Source: Roseimaritima sp. (GTDB taxonomy: Bacteria > Planctomycetota > Planctomycetia > Pirellulales > Pirellulaceae). Taken from it: a stretch of 6,673 nucleotides of DNA. The notes under the pieces were generated by a model. The model worked only from the letters and a program-made list of their open reading frames with translations, searched no databases and was not told where the DNA came from. This document shows, piece by piece, positions 1-6,310 of the stretch. The stretch is taken from contig SLFV01000494.1 of the NCBI GenBank assembly GCA_007124075.1, forward strand, positions 1 through 6,673. Reading direction: 5' to 3'. The stretch's first letter is position 1. Each line of letters opens with the position of its first letter. Made by a program: the position numbers and the translations under genes.

Positions 1-419
1 GCTGGATTGTGCCCTTAGAAAAAAGGCACGATTACCTGAACGTAGTCACAGGCAAGAAAATCCAAGTTCCGTTTGATCAGTTGGTTATTTTTAGCACCAA
101 CTTGGAACCCAAGGACTTAGTCGACGATGCTTTTTTTTTTTTTTTTCCTTACAAGATCGAGGTTCCCAATCCTCCTGAACAAGATTTCCGGCGACTGTTT
201 GAAATCATGTGCAAGGTGATGCGAATCCCGCACGACCCCGCCCCGATTGATTATTTGATTAAAAAACACTATCTGCCCAGCGGCCGGCCATTCCGCAATT
301 GCCAGCCTAGAGATTTGTTGCTTCAAGTTCGCAACTACTGCCTTTACAATGGCTTCGAAGTGCAGCTTAAAAATGAATACATGGATTTTGCCGTCGATAA
401 CTACTTTTCCGTGATGTAG
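1..419 (+). CDS. AAA+ family ATPase, C-terminal part (5' end outside window)
   Basis: The reading frame is open from the left edge (first full codon at 3) to TAG at 417-419, giving 138 visible residues; Walker A and B must lie upstream. The visible part is the end of an AAA+ module. LVIFSTN, with Asn at 99-101, fits a sensor 1 strand. The segment DLVDDAF then YKIEV fits the helix and strand that normally carry the arginine finger. A helical lid follows, with [10 protein letters not shown] (Arg at 309-311) as a likely sensor 2. The protein should be a cytoplasmic ATP-driven remodelling or regulatory ATPase, but the target cannot be read from this part. From memory, planctomycete relatives read roughly AFLRRIPYKIEV where this one has [12 protein letters not shown], so the conserved Arg pair seems replaced by Phe at unchanged length. 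That is either an artefact or a disabling change. The next gene is 439 bases away on the same strand. The AAA+ call is firm; the subfamily is not. Confidence 0.8.
   Translation, partial: WIVPLEKRHDYLNVVTGKKIQVPFDQLVIFSTNLEPKDLVDDAFFFFFPYKIEVPNPPEQDFRRLFEIMCKVMRIPHDPAPIDYLIKKHYLPSGRPFRNCQPRDLLLQVRNYCLYNGFEVQLKNEYMDFAVDNYFSVM
131..146 (+). repeat. 16-base T homopolymer inside the ATPase gene
   Basis: Sixteen consecutive T lie inside the AAA+ coding frame and are read as the end of an Ala codon plus five Phe codons (132-146). The frame is unchanged on both sides and the downstream protein is well conserved in character. No GC-rich stem precedes the run, so it is not an intrinsic terminator. A tract of this length is prone to sequencing error, to replication slippage and to RNA polymerase slippage. 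It sits exactly over the expected arginine-finger segment. Confidence 0.95.
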
Positions 420-435
420 GCACGAACAACATCCA

Positions 436-455
436 TGGGGACAAAACAATCCCCA
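436..455 (+). terminator. Possible terminator hairpin after the ATPase gene
   Basis: TGGGGA (436-441) and TCCCCA (450-455) form a perfect 6-pair GC-rich stem around an 8-base A-rich loop, beginning 17 bases after the ATPase stop codon. Position and stem fit a transcription stop. No T run follows, so a classical intrinsic terminator is not shown; it may only stabilise the 3' end. Confidence 0.3.
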
Positions 456-734
456 CAGAGAGTTAGACGTTGGACGAGTCCACAAAGCATTGGACTCTGT
501 CGAAATGCATTCAATCATGTCTTCCACGCAGCCCTCCCCACGATAAACCCAAAATTATGGGTACAATCGTGCCAAAATTGTCCTTTATCAGGAAGATTGA
601 AGGGCGAAATCTTCTTAATCCGCGTTGTAGCAGCCCGTCAATCGAGCGGTCTGTCCCGCTGTGACGACCGGTTTATGGTGGCTGCATCAGTTCCACAGAG
701 GGGAATCGCCCTCCATCCAAACGTTGCTGATCCG

Positions 735-758
735 GTTTTTCGCACCGCAGTGAAAAAC
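735..758. promoter_or_regulatory. 9-pair inverted repeat upstream of the VWA gene
   Basis: GTTTTTCGC (735-743) pairs with GTGAAAAAC (750-758) around a 6-base loop, with one G-U pair if read as RNA. It ends 100 bases before the VWA start. It could be an operator dyad, a leader hairpin, or a weak terminator of upstream transcription. The AT-rich outer stem argues against a strong terminator. The structure is plain in the sequence; its role is unknown. Confidence 0.4.
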
Positions 759-858
759 GATTGCAAGTTTAGGCGAAATAAAGCAGACTAAGGATTGAAG
801 ATCGGCCTTCCAACGTTGTATTTTCGCGTTCACTGACTCCAGCCTACGAGATTGGTAG

Positions 859-3000
859 ATGTCAATTGATAGCTTCCCAGCCACTGATGAAGAGCTGACT
901 TCGGGCGAAGACTTGGATACCGGAGCGTTGGACGGTGCTGGGCTGGGGCACGGCGGAACGAATGATTTTCAGGAAGAGCCGTTCGACGATCAGGATGATG
1001 CGGACGAGTACGACGAAGACTCCGAAGATGAAGAGGGCGGGGCGTGGCTGAATGACGAGTCGATGGCGTTTGTTGCCAGTTTGCTGACGCATATGGCGAT
1101 TCTGTTGGGGTTGGCGCTTGTTCCCGTTCTGGTCGAATCGGAACGGCAAGCGGTTGTGTTGACCAGTTCGCCTCCTGATTTACAGCAGGAGCAGATTGAA
1201 ATTATCGACGAGCTGACCTTCAGTGACATCGCGGAAGCGAAGGTCGGTGCGGCTGCCGATGCGGAAAGCGAGATGGCGGAAGCGTCGGCTGAAATGTTTG
1301 CGGAAGTCGCTGAGGTTTCGCAGTTGGTCGATATCCAGACGAATGAAGTTGCGACCGTCAACGTCCGCGAGATGCTGCAGCAAGCTGTCGCGCCGGTGGA
1401 TCGGTTGAAACAAAAGCGTGGCCAGTCGGGCGTTGGGGCTTTGGGTGCGTCGGGAGCGATCGATCGAATTACCTGGGAAATTCTGCAGTCCATGGAGGAA
1501 CGTCCCACGCTGGTGGTGTGGCTCTTTGACCAAAGCGGTTCCTTGATCCGGCAGCGCCAGGAGATTCGCGATCGGTTTGACCGCATTTACGAAGAATTGC
1601 AACTGGTGAAAGAACGTGACGGACGAGCCTTTCGGACGCAGGACCCCAGGGAGGAGCCGTTGGTGACCAGTGTGATCGGTTTTGGCAAAAACGTCGAACT
1701 GCTGACGGAGAAACCGCTCGCTGACTTGGACGAGATCAAGTCGATCGTTGACAATATTGCTGTTGATGAAACGGGAATTGAAAACGTCTTTTCTGCGGTC
1801 TACTTAGCGGCGAAGGAATACCGTTCGATGCGACGGCACCGCGTCGGCTTGGGGCCCCAACGAAACGTGATCTTTGTCGTGGTCTCCGACGAACGTGGGG
1901 ACGATTTTGAAACCGGTTTGGAGCCGACGATCGATATTTGTCGCAAGAATGGGATTCCCGTTCATGTGATCGGCATCCCGGCACCTTTCGGTCGTGAAAC
2001 CAGCTTGATCAAGTACATCGATCCTGATCCAAAGTACGACCAAACGCCACAGTGGGGCGTGGTTGACCAGGGCCCGGAGTCGGCCCGACCGGAGCGGGTC
2101 AAACTTGGCTTCACTGGCAGCTTTGGCGAAGAGCCGGTGTTGGATAGTGGCTTTGGTCCCTACGCTTTGACGCGTTTGGCTTACGAAACGGGTGGCATTT
2201 ATTTCACGGTCCATCCTAATCGCGACGCGGGGCGAAGAATCAAGAAAGAAGATGTCGAGGCATTTTCCGCAAAGTTAGAATACTTCTTCGATCCGATGGC
2301 GATGGCCCCGTACCAGCCTGACTACGTGTCGATGGCGGAGTACGATCGGATGGTAAAACAAAGTCCGCTACGTAGTGCGTTGATTAACGCGGCTTCGATG
2401 CCAGGGGTCGAAGGGTTAGACCGTCCTCGATTGCGATTTGTCAAACGGAGCGACGCAGCGTTGGTGGGGGATTTGACAACGGCTCAACAGGACGCAGCGA
2501 AATTGGAACCGCGTCTGAATATGCTGTTCGAGACACTGTCGCGGGGCGAAGTGGCCCGCGATCAGGAATCTAGTCTCCGTTGGCAAGCCGGATTTGATTT
2601 GGCATTAGGCCGAGTGCTCGCATTTAAAGTACGGACCGAGACATACAACGCAATGTTGGCAAAAGCAAAGCGCGGTATCAATTTCGAGGACCCGAAAAAC
2701 AACACATGGAAGCTTGTCCCGGACGAGGAAATCAGTGTTGGTAGCAAATGGGAGCGGGAGGCGAACAAGGCCACTGAATTGCTGACCAAAGTTGTCCAGC
2801 AGCACCCGGGGACCCCGTGGGCACTGCTGGCTGAAAAGGAACTGGAAGTCCCAATCGGCTGGAAGTGGGTGGAGGAATACACCGATCTAGATCCGCCTCG
2901 ACGAGCCGGTAACAACAACAATAACAACAACAACACGCCGCGAGACGACGAGCGACGCATGCTGGAACGACGCCCGAAACGAGATCTGCCGAAACTGTGA
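859..3000 (+). CDS. Membrane-anchored von Willebrand factor A domain protein, 713 aa
   Basis: ATG at 859 is the earliest possible start because an in-frame TAG directly precedes it (856-858); the upstream ribosome binding site is weak. Residues 1-67 are strongly acidic, with 26 Asp/Glu and no Lys/Arg. One hydrophobic segment follows at about 69-92, then a charged Ala/Glu-rich linker to about 195. A VWA domain spans roughly 215-450. Its MIDAS is visible as DQSGS (Asp224, Ser226, Ser228), with Thr304 and Asp344 as likely third and fourth ligands, and the hydrophobic strands TLVVWLF and RNVIFVVVSD fit the fold. Residues 530-670 are helical and may pack as a separate domain. The tail has eight Asn in a row (685-692), then a very basic end. 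VWA domains bind metal and protein ligands, so a scaffold or binding role at the membrane is likely; the partner is unknown. Topology is uncertain. The VWA fold is secure, the function is not. Confidence 0.88.
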   Translation: MSIDSFPATDEELTSGEDLDTGALDGAGLGHGGTNDFQEEPFDDQDDADEYDEDSEDEEGGAWLNDESMAFVASLLTHMAILLGLALVPVLVESERQAVVLTSSPPDLQQEQIEIIDELTFSDIAEAKVGAAADAESEMAEASAEMFAEVAEVSQLVDIQTNEVATVNVREMLQQAVAPVDRLKQKRGQSGVGALGASGAIDRITWEILQSMEERPTLVVWLFDQSGSLIRQRQEIRDRFDRIYEELQLVKERDGRAFRTQDPREEPLVTSVIGFGKNVELLTEKPLADLDEIKSIVDNIAVDETGIENVFSAVYLAAKEYRSMRRHRVGLGPQRNVIFVVVSDERGDDFETGLEPTIDICRKNGIPVHVIGIPAPFGRETSLIKYIDPDPKYDQTPQWGVVDQGPESARPERVKLGFTGSFGEEPVLDSGFGPYALTRLAYETGGIYFTVHPNRDAGRRIKKEDVEAFSAKLEYFFDPMAMAPYQPDYVSMAEYDRMVKQSPLRSALINAASMPGVEGLDRPRLRFVKRSDAALVGDLTTAQQDAAKLEPRLNMLFETLSRGEVARDQESSLRWQAGFDLALGRVLAFKVRTETYNAMLAKAKRGINFEDPKNNTWKLVPDEEISVGSKWEREANKATELLTKVVQQHPGTPWALLAEKELEVPIGWKWVEEYTDLDPPRRAGNNNNNNNNTPRDDERRMLERRPKRDLPKL
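2911..2934 (+). repeat. AAC trinucleotide repeat coding for poly-Asn
   Basis: Eight Asn codons in a row, seven AAC and one AAT (2920-2922), encode residues 685-692 of the VWA protein, between the helical C-terminal domain and a basic tail. Unit changes keep the frame, so its length can vary without breaking the gene. It probably acts as a flexible linker. Confidence 0.85.
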
Positions 3001-3001
3001 G

Positions 3002-3021
3002 TCCCATTTCTTCGCATGGGA
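3002..3021. terminator. Possible hairpin terminator after the VWA gene
   Basis: TCCCAT (3002-3007) and ATGGGA (3016-3021) form a perfect 6-pair stem with an 8-base loop, starting immediately after the VWA stop codon. It also lies downstream of the convergent PKS gene, so it could serve both strands. No T run follows on either side, so the call is weak. Confidence 0.3.
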
Positions 3022-3071
3022 ACTGTTCGGCTTACGTGTGGTGACCTATCCAGGACTGCGTTTTCGGTAGG

Positions 3072-3098
3072 CATGCTGTGGTGTACACAAAGTGCATG
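3072..3098. repeat. Nested inverted repeat in the convergent spacer
   Basis: CATGC (3072-3076) pairs with GCATG (3094-3098), and inside it TGTG (3077-3080) pairs with CACA (3086-3089) around a 5-base loop, with four unpaired bases on one side. The centre also contains the perfect palindrome GTGTACAC (3081-3088). It lies between two converging genes, so a two-way transcription stop or a protein-binding dyad are both possible. The remaining spacer up to 3182 shows nothing else I can support. Confidence 0.35.
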
Positions 3099-3182
3099 AT
3101 TGCGGAAAACAACCAGGCTTCGCTGACAGACGGGCGGAATCTGCCAGGGGATGGCGAGCATGCCGATACGGAACGGAAGCTC

Positions 3183-4253
3183 CTAATTCAGCAATGCGGC
3201 TTCGATGGTTAAACCGGGGCCAAACGCCAGCATCACACGCGGAGCAGGTTTGAGGTTTTCTCCCAGGTGCTGCAGAATGAATAGAACGGTTGGCGAAGAC
3301 ATGTTGCCGCATTCCCGCAACACTTTGCGAGATATCATCAACGCTTCACCATCCAAGCCCAGCGACTTTTCAACCGCATCCAAAATCTTTGGTCCGCCCG
3401 GATGGACGACCCAATCACGAATCTGTTCGATTTCTAGCTGGTGTTTTGCCAGCCACCGCTGAATCGTGGGACGCAAATGCTGGATAATCGAACTTGGAAT
3501 CTCCCCCGATAACCGCATTTCAAATCCGCGTTCCCCGATATGCCACGACATCTGTGATTGGCTGCCGTCGATCCAGGTCGAATGGGTTTCACACAACCTG
3601 TGGTTGATCGCAACGGCTGGCTTTCCGCGCAGGACGACCGCCCCGGCTCCGTCGGCAAACAACGCATTGCCCATGATCGCCTGATCATCCCATTCCATCC
3701 TGTAATGCAAACTGCACAGTTCCACCGCGCAAATCAGTACCGTTGCGTTGGGGTTGGCCGCGACCAACCCTTGCGCTGCCCTTAACCCGTTAATCACTCC
3801 GTGGCACCCCATGAAGCCGACGTTGACACGCTGCACGTTGGGTGATAATCCCAATTGCTGCATCAATTCAAAATCGACTCCTGGTGCCGCAAACCCGGTA
3901 CACGAGACGGAGACCAAATGCGTAATCTCAGCAGCGGCGACGGCCGCATTGGAGATCGCATTCTGACACGCCCGCACGGCCAGGGGCGGAGCGAGACGCC
4001 GATAGATTTGCATCCGGTCGGCGGTGCTGGGGCTGCTGCCGGAATCCTGCTGCAATTTCGCCCAAAGGTATCCTGTTTCCAGCGGCACGACGGTGTATCG
4101 TGTCTGAACCCCCGAGCGTTGAAACAGAACCCGCATCCAGCGTCGTTGCCGCTCGGTGCTGCAGATAACTTCGCTTGATAGCCGCAACGCGTCGGCTTGG
4201 GAAATGCATTCAGACGGCAATGCGGTGCCCAGGCCGATGATCGAGCACTTCAT
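3183..4253 (-). CDS. Type III polyketide synthase (chalcone/stilbene synthase-like), probable alkylresorcinol or alkylpyrone synthase
   Basis: Type III PKSs are homodimers that extend an acyl starter with malonyl units and cyclise the chain in one active site. The chosen ATG at 4253 gives 356 residues, normal for the family, beginning MKCSIIGLGTALP; an ATG at 4295 is in frame but adds 14 residues of unlikely sequence. The catalytic triad is complete: Cys150 in GFMGCHG, His284 in VVHPGGPK, Asn317 in GNMSSPT. The two gatekeeper Phe are also recognisable in ALFADGAGA and GERGFEM, and the protein ends with the family signature AFGPGLTIEAALL. A weak AGGT ribosome site lies 8 bases before the start. 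The start lies inside the end of the oxidoreductase gene (44-base overlap), making this the last gene of a three-gene operon. Methyltransferase and flavoprotein neighbours recall Streptomyces srsABC and point to a long-chain phenolic lipid. The family is secure; starter and ring type cannot be read from sequence. Confidence 0.93.
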   Translation of the reverse strand: MKCSIIGLGTALPSECISQADALRLSSEVICSTERQRRWMRVLFQRSGVQTRYTVVPLETGYLWAKLQQDSGSSPSTADRMQIYRRLAPPLAVRACQNAISNAAVAAAEITHLVSVSCTGFAAPGVDFELMQQLGLSPNVQRVNVGFMGCHGVINGLRAAQGLVAANPNATVLICAVELCSLHYRMEWDDQAIMGNALFADGAGAVVLRGKPAVAINHRLCETHSTWIDGSQSQMSWHIGERGFEMRLSGEIPSSIIQHLRPTIQRWLAKHQLEIEQIRDWVVHPGGPKILDAVEKSLGLDGEALMISRKVLRECGNMSSPTVLFILQHLGENLKPAPRVMLAFGPGLTIEAALLN

Positions 4254-5415
4254 GGTGTGTAACCTGATTGAGTTTACGAACAATGGCCCGGCCAAACATT
4301 GGCATCGTCATCGCAGCACGAATTGCCACGGAGCACAGTTGAGGCCGGCGCAACAATCCTGCAAACCCTCTGCAAAGCCATTGATGCCGCCCGATAATTT
4401 GCTGACAGGTCTGCGTCCAGATAAGCGGCTGATTCGGATTCCAGTCGTCGATCGCCGCTAAGGCAAATGGGATCACAGCGCGCGCGCCGCGGACCGCCCA
4501 GGCCATGCCTTCCCCGGTGAAAGGTTCCACGTATCCGGCGGCGTCTCCGATGAAAAACAGCCGATGTGATGCAAGCATCTGCCTGCGCCGAGTCAAAGGG
4601 GCCGTTCCCCGACATGGATGATCGAACATCGACGCATCCGCTGGCATCCCCGCCGATTGCAAGATCAGCGCCAGCGTCTCCGCCCCGGAATGCTGCTTCA
4701 GCAGGTCGCGATCGACCGCCGCCGCAATGTTCAGGATGCCCCCTTCCGTACAGGTTAACCCAACGTACCCTCCGGAGGAAACCGCCATGTAGATGGTGCC
4801 TGGTTGGTAAAATGCCGGATATCGGGCAGCGTGCATCCCCAGCCCAATTCGCGAATCATTCGCAGCGACTGTTTGACAAGACGCGTCATCAATCCGCTGT
4901 TGACCGACCAATCCCGCGGCAACGACGACCACTGATGCGTGGAGGCAGTAATCGGTTCCGATCAATCGTACGACGCGATTTCGATCGCCAGGGTCCACAT
5001 CTGCAACGGCAGCTTGCGCTGGTGATAGATACTGGACCCCAGCAGTAATCGCCGCGCGAACCAACAGGCCATCTAGGGCGCGGCGAGAAACGGCGTGCCC
5101 GGCATCCAGCGGTACCTGCAAGTGCCTGGCCCCCACCTGAAGACGATAGCGGTTCAGCGCGTGCCCTCCCAGCTTTTTCACTTCGCCAAGCAATCCAACC
5201 GCCGCCAGCCCCGCCAACGCATCTCCGTTCAGGCAGGCACCGCACACTTTATCCCGCGGGAAATGATTCTTTTCGATCAGCAAAACACGCTGTCCCGCCA
5301 AAGCCAAACCGCGGGCAGCGATGCTGCCAGCCAAGCCCGCTCCAATGACAATTGCGTCCCAACGGCTTGCGGTCGCATCGACGGCGGAGATGGTCGCCTG
5401 CATGGCTTCGCTCAC
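4210..5415 (-). CDS. FAD-dependent oxidoreductase/hydroxylase of the geranylgeranyl-reductase-like superfamily, tailoring enzyme of the PKS operon
   Basis: With GTG at 5415 as start the protein has 401 residues. An FAD-binding Rossmann motif, DAIVIGAGLAGS, is followed by RVLLIEK, whose Glu should hold the FAD ribose. Next comes FPRDKVCGACLNGDAL, a pattern typical of geranylgeranyl-reductase and FixC-like flavoproteins. The second FAD motif, FFIGDAAGYVEPFTGEGM, lies about 290 residues in. Relatives reduce prenyl double bonds or hydroxylate aromatic rings; beside a type III PKS, ring hydroxylation or quinone formation is more likely, as for SrsC. The GTG is preceded by GGGGAG (5423-5428) at 7 bases and overlaps the methyltransferase stop as GTGA. 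ATG at 5457 also has an AGGA site but adds 14 residues and overlaps by 46 bases; ATG at 5403 is the third option. The last 44 bases overlap the PKS start. The fold is secure, the reaction inferred. Confidence 0.88.
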   Translation of the reverse strand: MSEAMQATISAVDATASRWDAIVIGAGLAGSIAARGLALAGQRVLLIEKNHFPRDKVCGACLNGDALAGLAAVGLLGEVKKLGGHALNRYRLQVGARHLQVPLDAGHAVSRRALDGLLVRAAITAGVQYLSPAQAAVADVDPGDRNRVVRLIGTDYCLHASVVVVAAGLVGQQRIDDASCQTVAANDSRIGLGMHAARYPAFYQPGTIYMAVSSGGYVGLTCTEGGILNIAAAVDRDLLKQHSGAETLALILQSAGMPADASMFDHPCRGTAPLTRRRQMLASHRLFFIGDAAGYVEPFTGEGMAWAVRGARAVIPFALAAIDDWNPNQPLIWTQTCQQIIGRHQWLCRGFAGLLRRPQLCSVAIRAAMTMPMFGRAIVRKLNQVTHHEVLDHRPGHRIAV

Positions 5416-6119
5416 GATTCCGCTCCCCAGGTTAACAGCCATTGTTCCGGCCAACATTTCCGAATCCTGGCTGAATTCAATCCCGATCGGTGAGCGAGGG
5501 CGAGGATTTCGTCCAGCGAAAACGATCCTTGAACGGACACGGGTCCGTCAAATCGACAAACGCGACTGGTCGTCAAGACCCGACATGCCGTCCATGCCAA
5601 GGCATAACCGACCCGCGAGCGCAACAGGTCACTGACGACTATCAATTTCGGCTCAGCAAGTTGCATGGAAGACAACAGAGCGACAACGTCTTGATCGTCC
5701 AAATGATGAAAAAATAGGGAGCTGACCATGCAATCGTATCCCGTGGGCAAAGCAACCGACAGCACGTCCGCCCGAAAGAAGTTGACCGACACCCCCGCCT
5801 TTTGGGATCGCTGCTTAGCAAACGCCAACGCTTCGTCGCTGAGATCACAGCCATCGATTTGTAGACGAATCTGATGTTTTTCCGCCAGTTTTGCTAAACC
5901 CACCGAAACCGCACCGCCCCCACAGGCAATATCCAACACCTTCATAGGCTGGGCTGGCTGACGAGATGCAAACTCCGCGATGGGCCCGAACAAACGACGC
6001 ACCGTCCCGGCACAGCGGTGAATCCGTTCCAAGCCTCGCAACGCGGCGGCGTGCAGTTGAGGATCCAAATCCGGCTGATCCATCCATTCAGGCTGTCGCT
6101 GACGTTGCGATAGATTCAT
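5412..6119 (-). CDS. Class I SAM-dependent methyltransferase, first gene of the PKS operon
   Basis: The 235-residue protein starts at ATG 6119, which has GGAAGG close upstream (6123-6128, only 3 bases away). An ATG at 6179 is in frame but would add 20 residues. The N-terminal stretch EWMDQPDLDP is followed by a helix that runs into the fold. SAM-binding motif I is VLDIACGGGA (residues 61-70); the acidic residue after strand 2 is in DGCDLSD, and FRADV fits the adenine-binding motif. SSLFFHHLDD (about 133-142) fits motif IV. This pattern matches UbiE/Coq5-like and small-molecule O- or C-methyltransferases. Its place ahead of the flavoprotein and PKS suggests that it methylates a hydroxyl, or less likely a ring carbon, of the polyketide, as SrsB does in Streptomyces. 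Its stop overlaps the oxidoreductase GTG by four bases. The family is secure; the substrate is inferred from context. Confidence 0.88.
   Translation of the reverse strand: MNLSQRQRQPEWMDQPDLDPQLHAAALRGLERIHRCAGTVRRLFGPIAEFASRQPAQPMKVLDIACGGGAVSVGLAKLAEKHQIRLQIDGCDLSDEALAFAKQRSQKAGVSVNFFRADVLSVALPTGYDCMVSSLFFHHLDDQDVVALLSSMQLAEPKLIVVSDLLRSRVGYALAWTACRVLTTSRVCRFDGPVSVQGSFSLDEILALAHRSGLNSARIRKCWPEQWLLTWGAES
5416..5428 (-). promoter_or_regulatory. Ribosome binding site that supports the GTG start of the oxidoreductase
   Basis: Read on the minus strand, GGGGAG (5428-5423) lies 7 bases before GTG at 5415, and that GTG shares four bases with the methyltransferase stop (GTGA). This is the standard layout for translational coupling and is the reason for preferring 5415 over the ATGs at 5457 and 5403. 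Confidence 0.6.
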
Positions 6120-6139
6120 ACACCTTCCGATTTGCGTGA

Positions 6140-6160
6140 CGGGACCCGGAAAGCGTCCCG
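6140..6160 (-). promoter_or_regulatory. Hairpin in the leader of the PKS operon
   Basis: CGGGAC (6140-6145) and GTCCCG (6155-6160) form a perfect, GC-rich 6-pair stem with a 9-base loop. It ends 20 bases before the methyltransferase ATG and 11 bases before its presumed ribosome binding site. It could influence translation of the first operon gene or be a dyad for a regulator. No clear -35/-10 pair was found on the minus strand between 6120 and 6310. Confidence 0.35.
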
Positions 6161-6211
6161 GACATTCGCCGAACTCCATTGTAGCTTAGCCGAAAGCCAA
6201 CCCGCTGACGA

Positions 6212-6235
6212 TCCCAGGAAGCGCGTCTCCCGGGA
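6212..6235 (-). terminator. Imperfect GC-rich hairpin downstream of the regulator gene
   Basis: TCCCAGG (6212-6218) can pair with CCCGGGA (6229-6235), with one mismatch. It lies about 75 bases beyond the regulator's stop codon in its direction of transcription and has no T run, so it is at best a weak transcription stop. The right arm is part of the palindrome TCCCGGGA (6228-6235). Confidence 0.22.
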
Positions 6236-6310
6236 ATACCGTTCGATCTCTCTGATGCTTTGTCATCGCTTAAAAGTCTGGGTCAGATCGAAGCCACGGC
6301 CGAACTGTTC

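Larger units (their letters stand above)
420..858. other. Intergenic region without a convincing gene
   Basis: These 439 bases separate the ATPase stop from the VWA start. A plus-strand frame of 118 codons (435-791) is open, but its translation has no recognisable domain or hydrophobic pattern, is rich in Arg, Ser and Cys, and lacks a ribosome binding site, so I do not call it. I see no tRNA or repeat array. The region holds a GC-rich hairpin just after the ATPase stop (436-455), a 9-pair hairpin (735-758), and a minor 5-pair stem (698-702 with 709-713). The promoter of the VWA gene should lie here. A TTGCAA at 761-766 is a possible -35, but no good -10 follows it, so no promoter is called. 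Confidence 0.6.

Noticed and set aside
131..146. T run as the tail of an intrinsic terminator
   Set aside because: No GC-rich stem precedes it and it lies within a continuing coding frame.
435..791. 118-codon plus-strand reading frame between the ATPase and VWA genes
   Set aside because: No recognisable domain, odd composition, no ribosome site, and its start lies inside a hairpin. It looks like chance.
761..791. Sigma-70 promoter for the VWA gene (TTGCAA as -35)
   Set aside because: At the usual spacing the -10 candidates match the consensus at only about half the positions.
990..1586. 198-codon minus-strand reading frame inside the VWA gene
   Set aside because: Antisense to a well-supported protein; its Ser/Arg/Thr-rich translation reflects the codons of the other strand.
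1..3000. AAA+ ATPase and VWA protein as a MoxR/VWA-type chaperone pair
   Set aside because: The genes are 439 bases apart with a possible terminator between them, and the visible ATPase end shows no specific MoxR feature. The pairing cannot be supported.
2562..3161. 199-codon minus-strand reading frame across the VWA 3' end
   Set aside because: Contains poly-Leu that is only the reverse reading of the AAC repeat, and no domain is recognisable.
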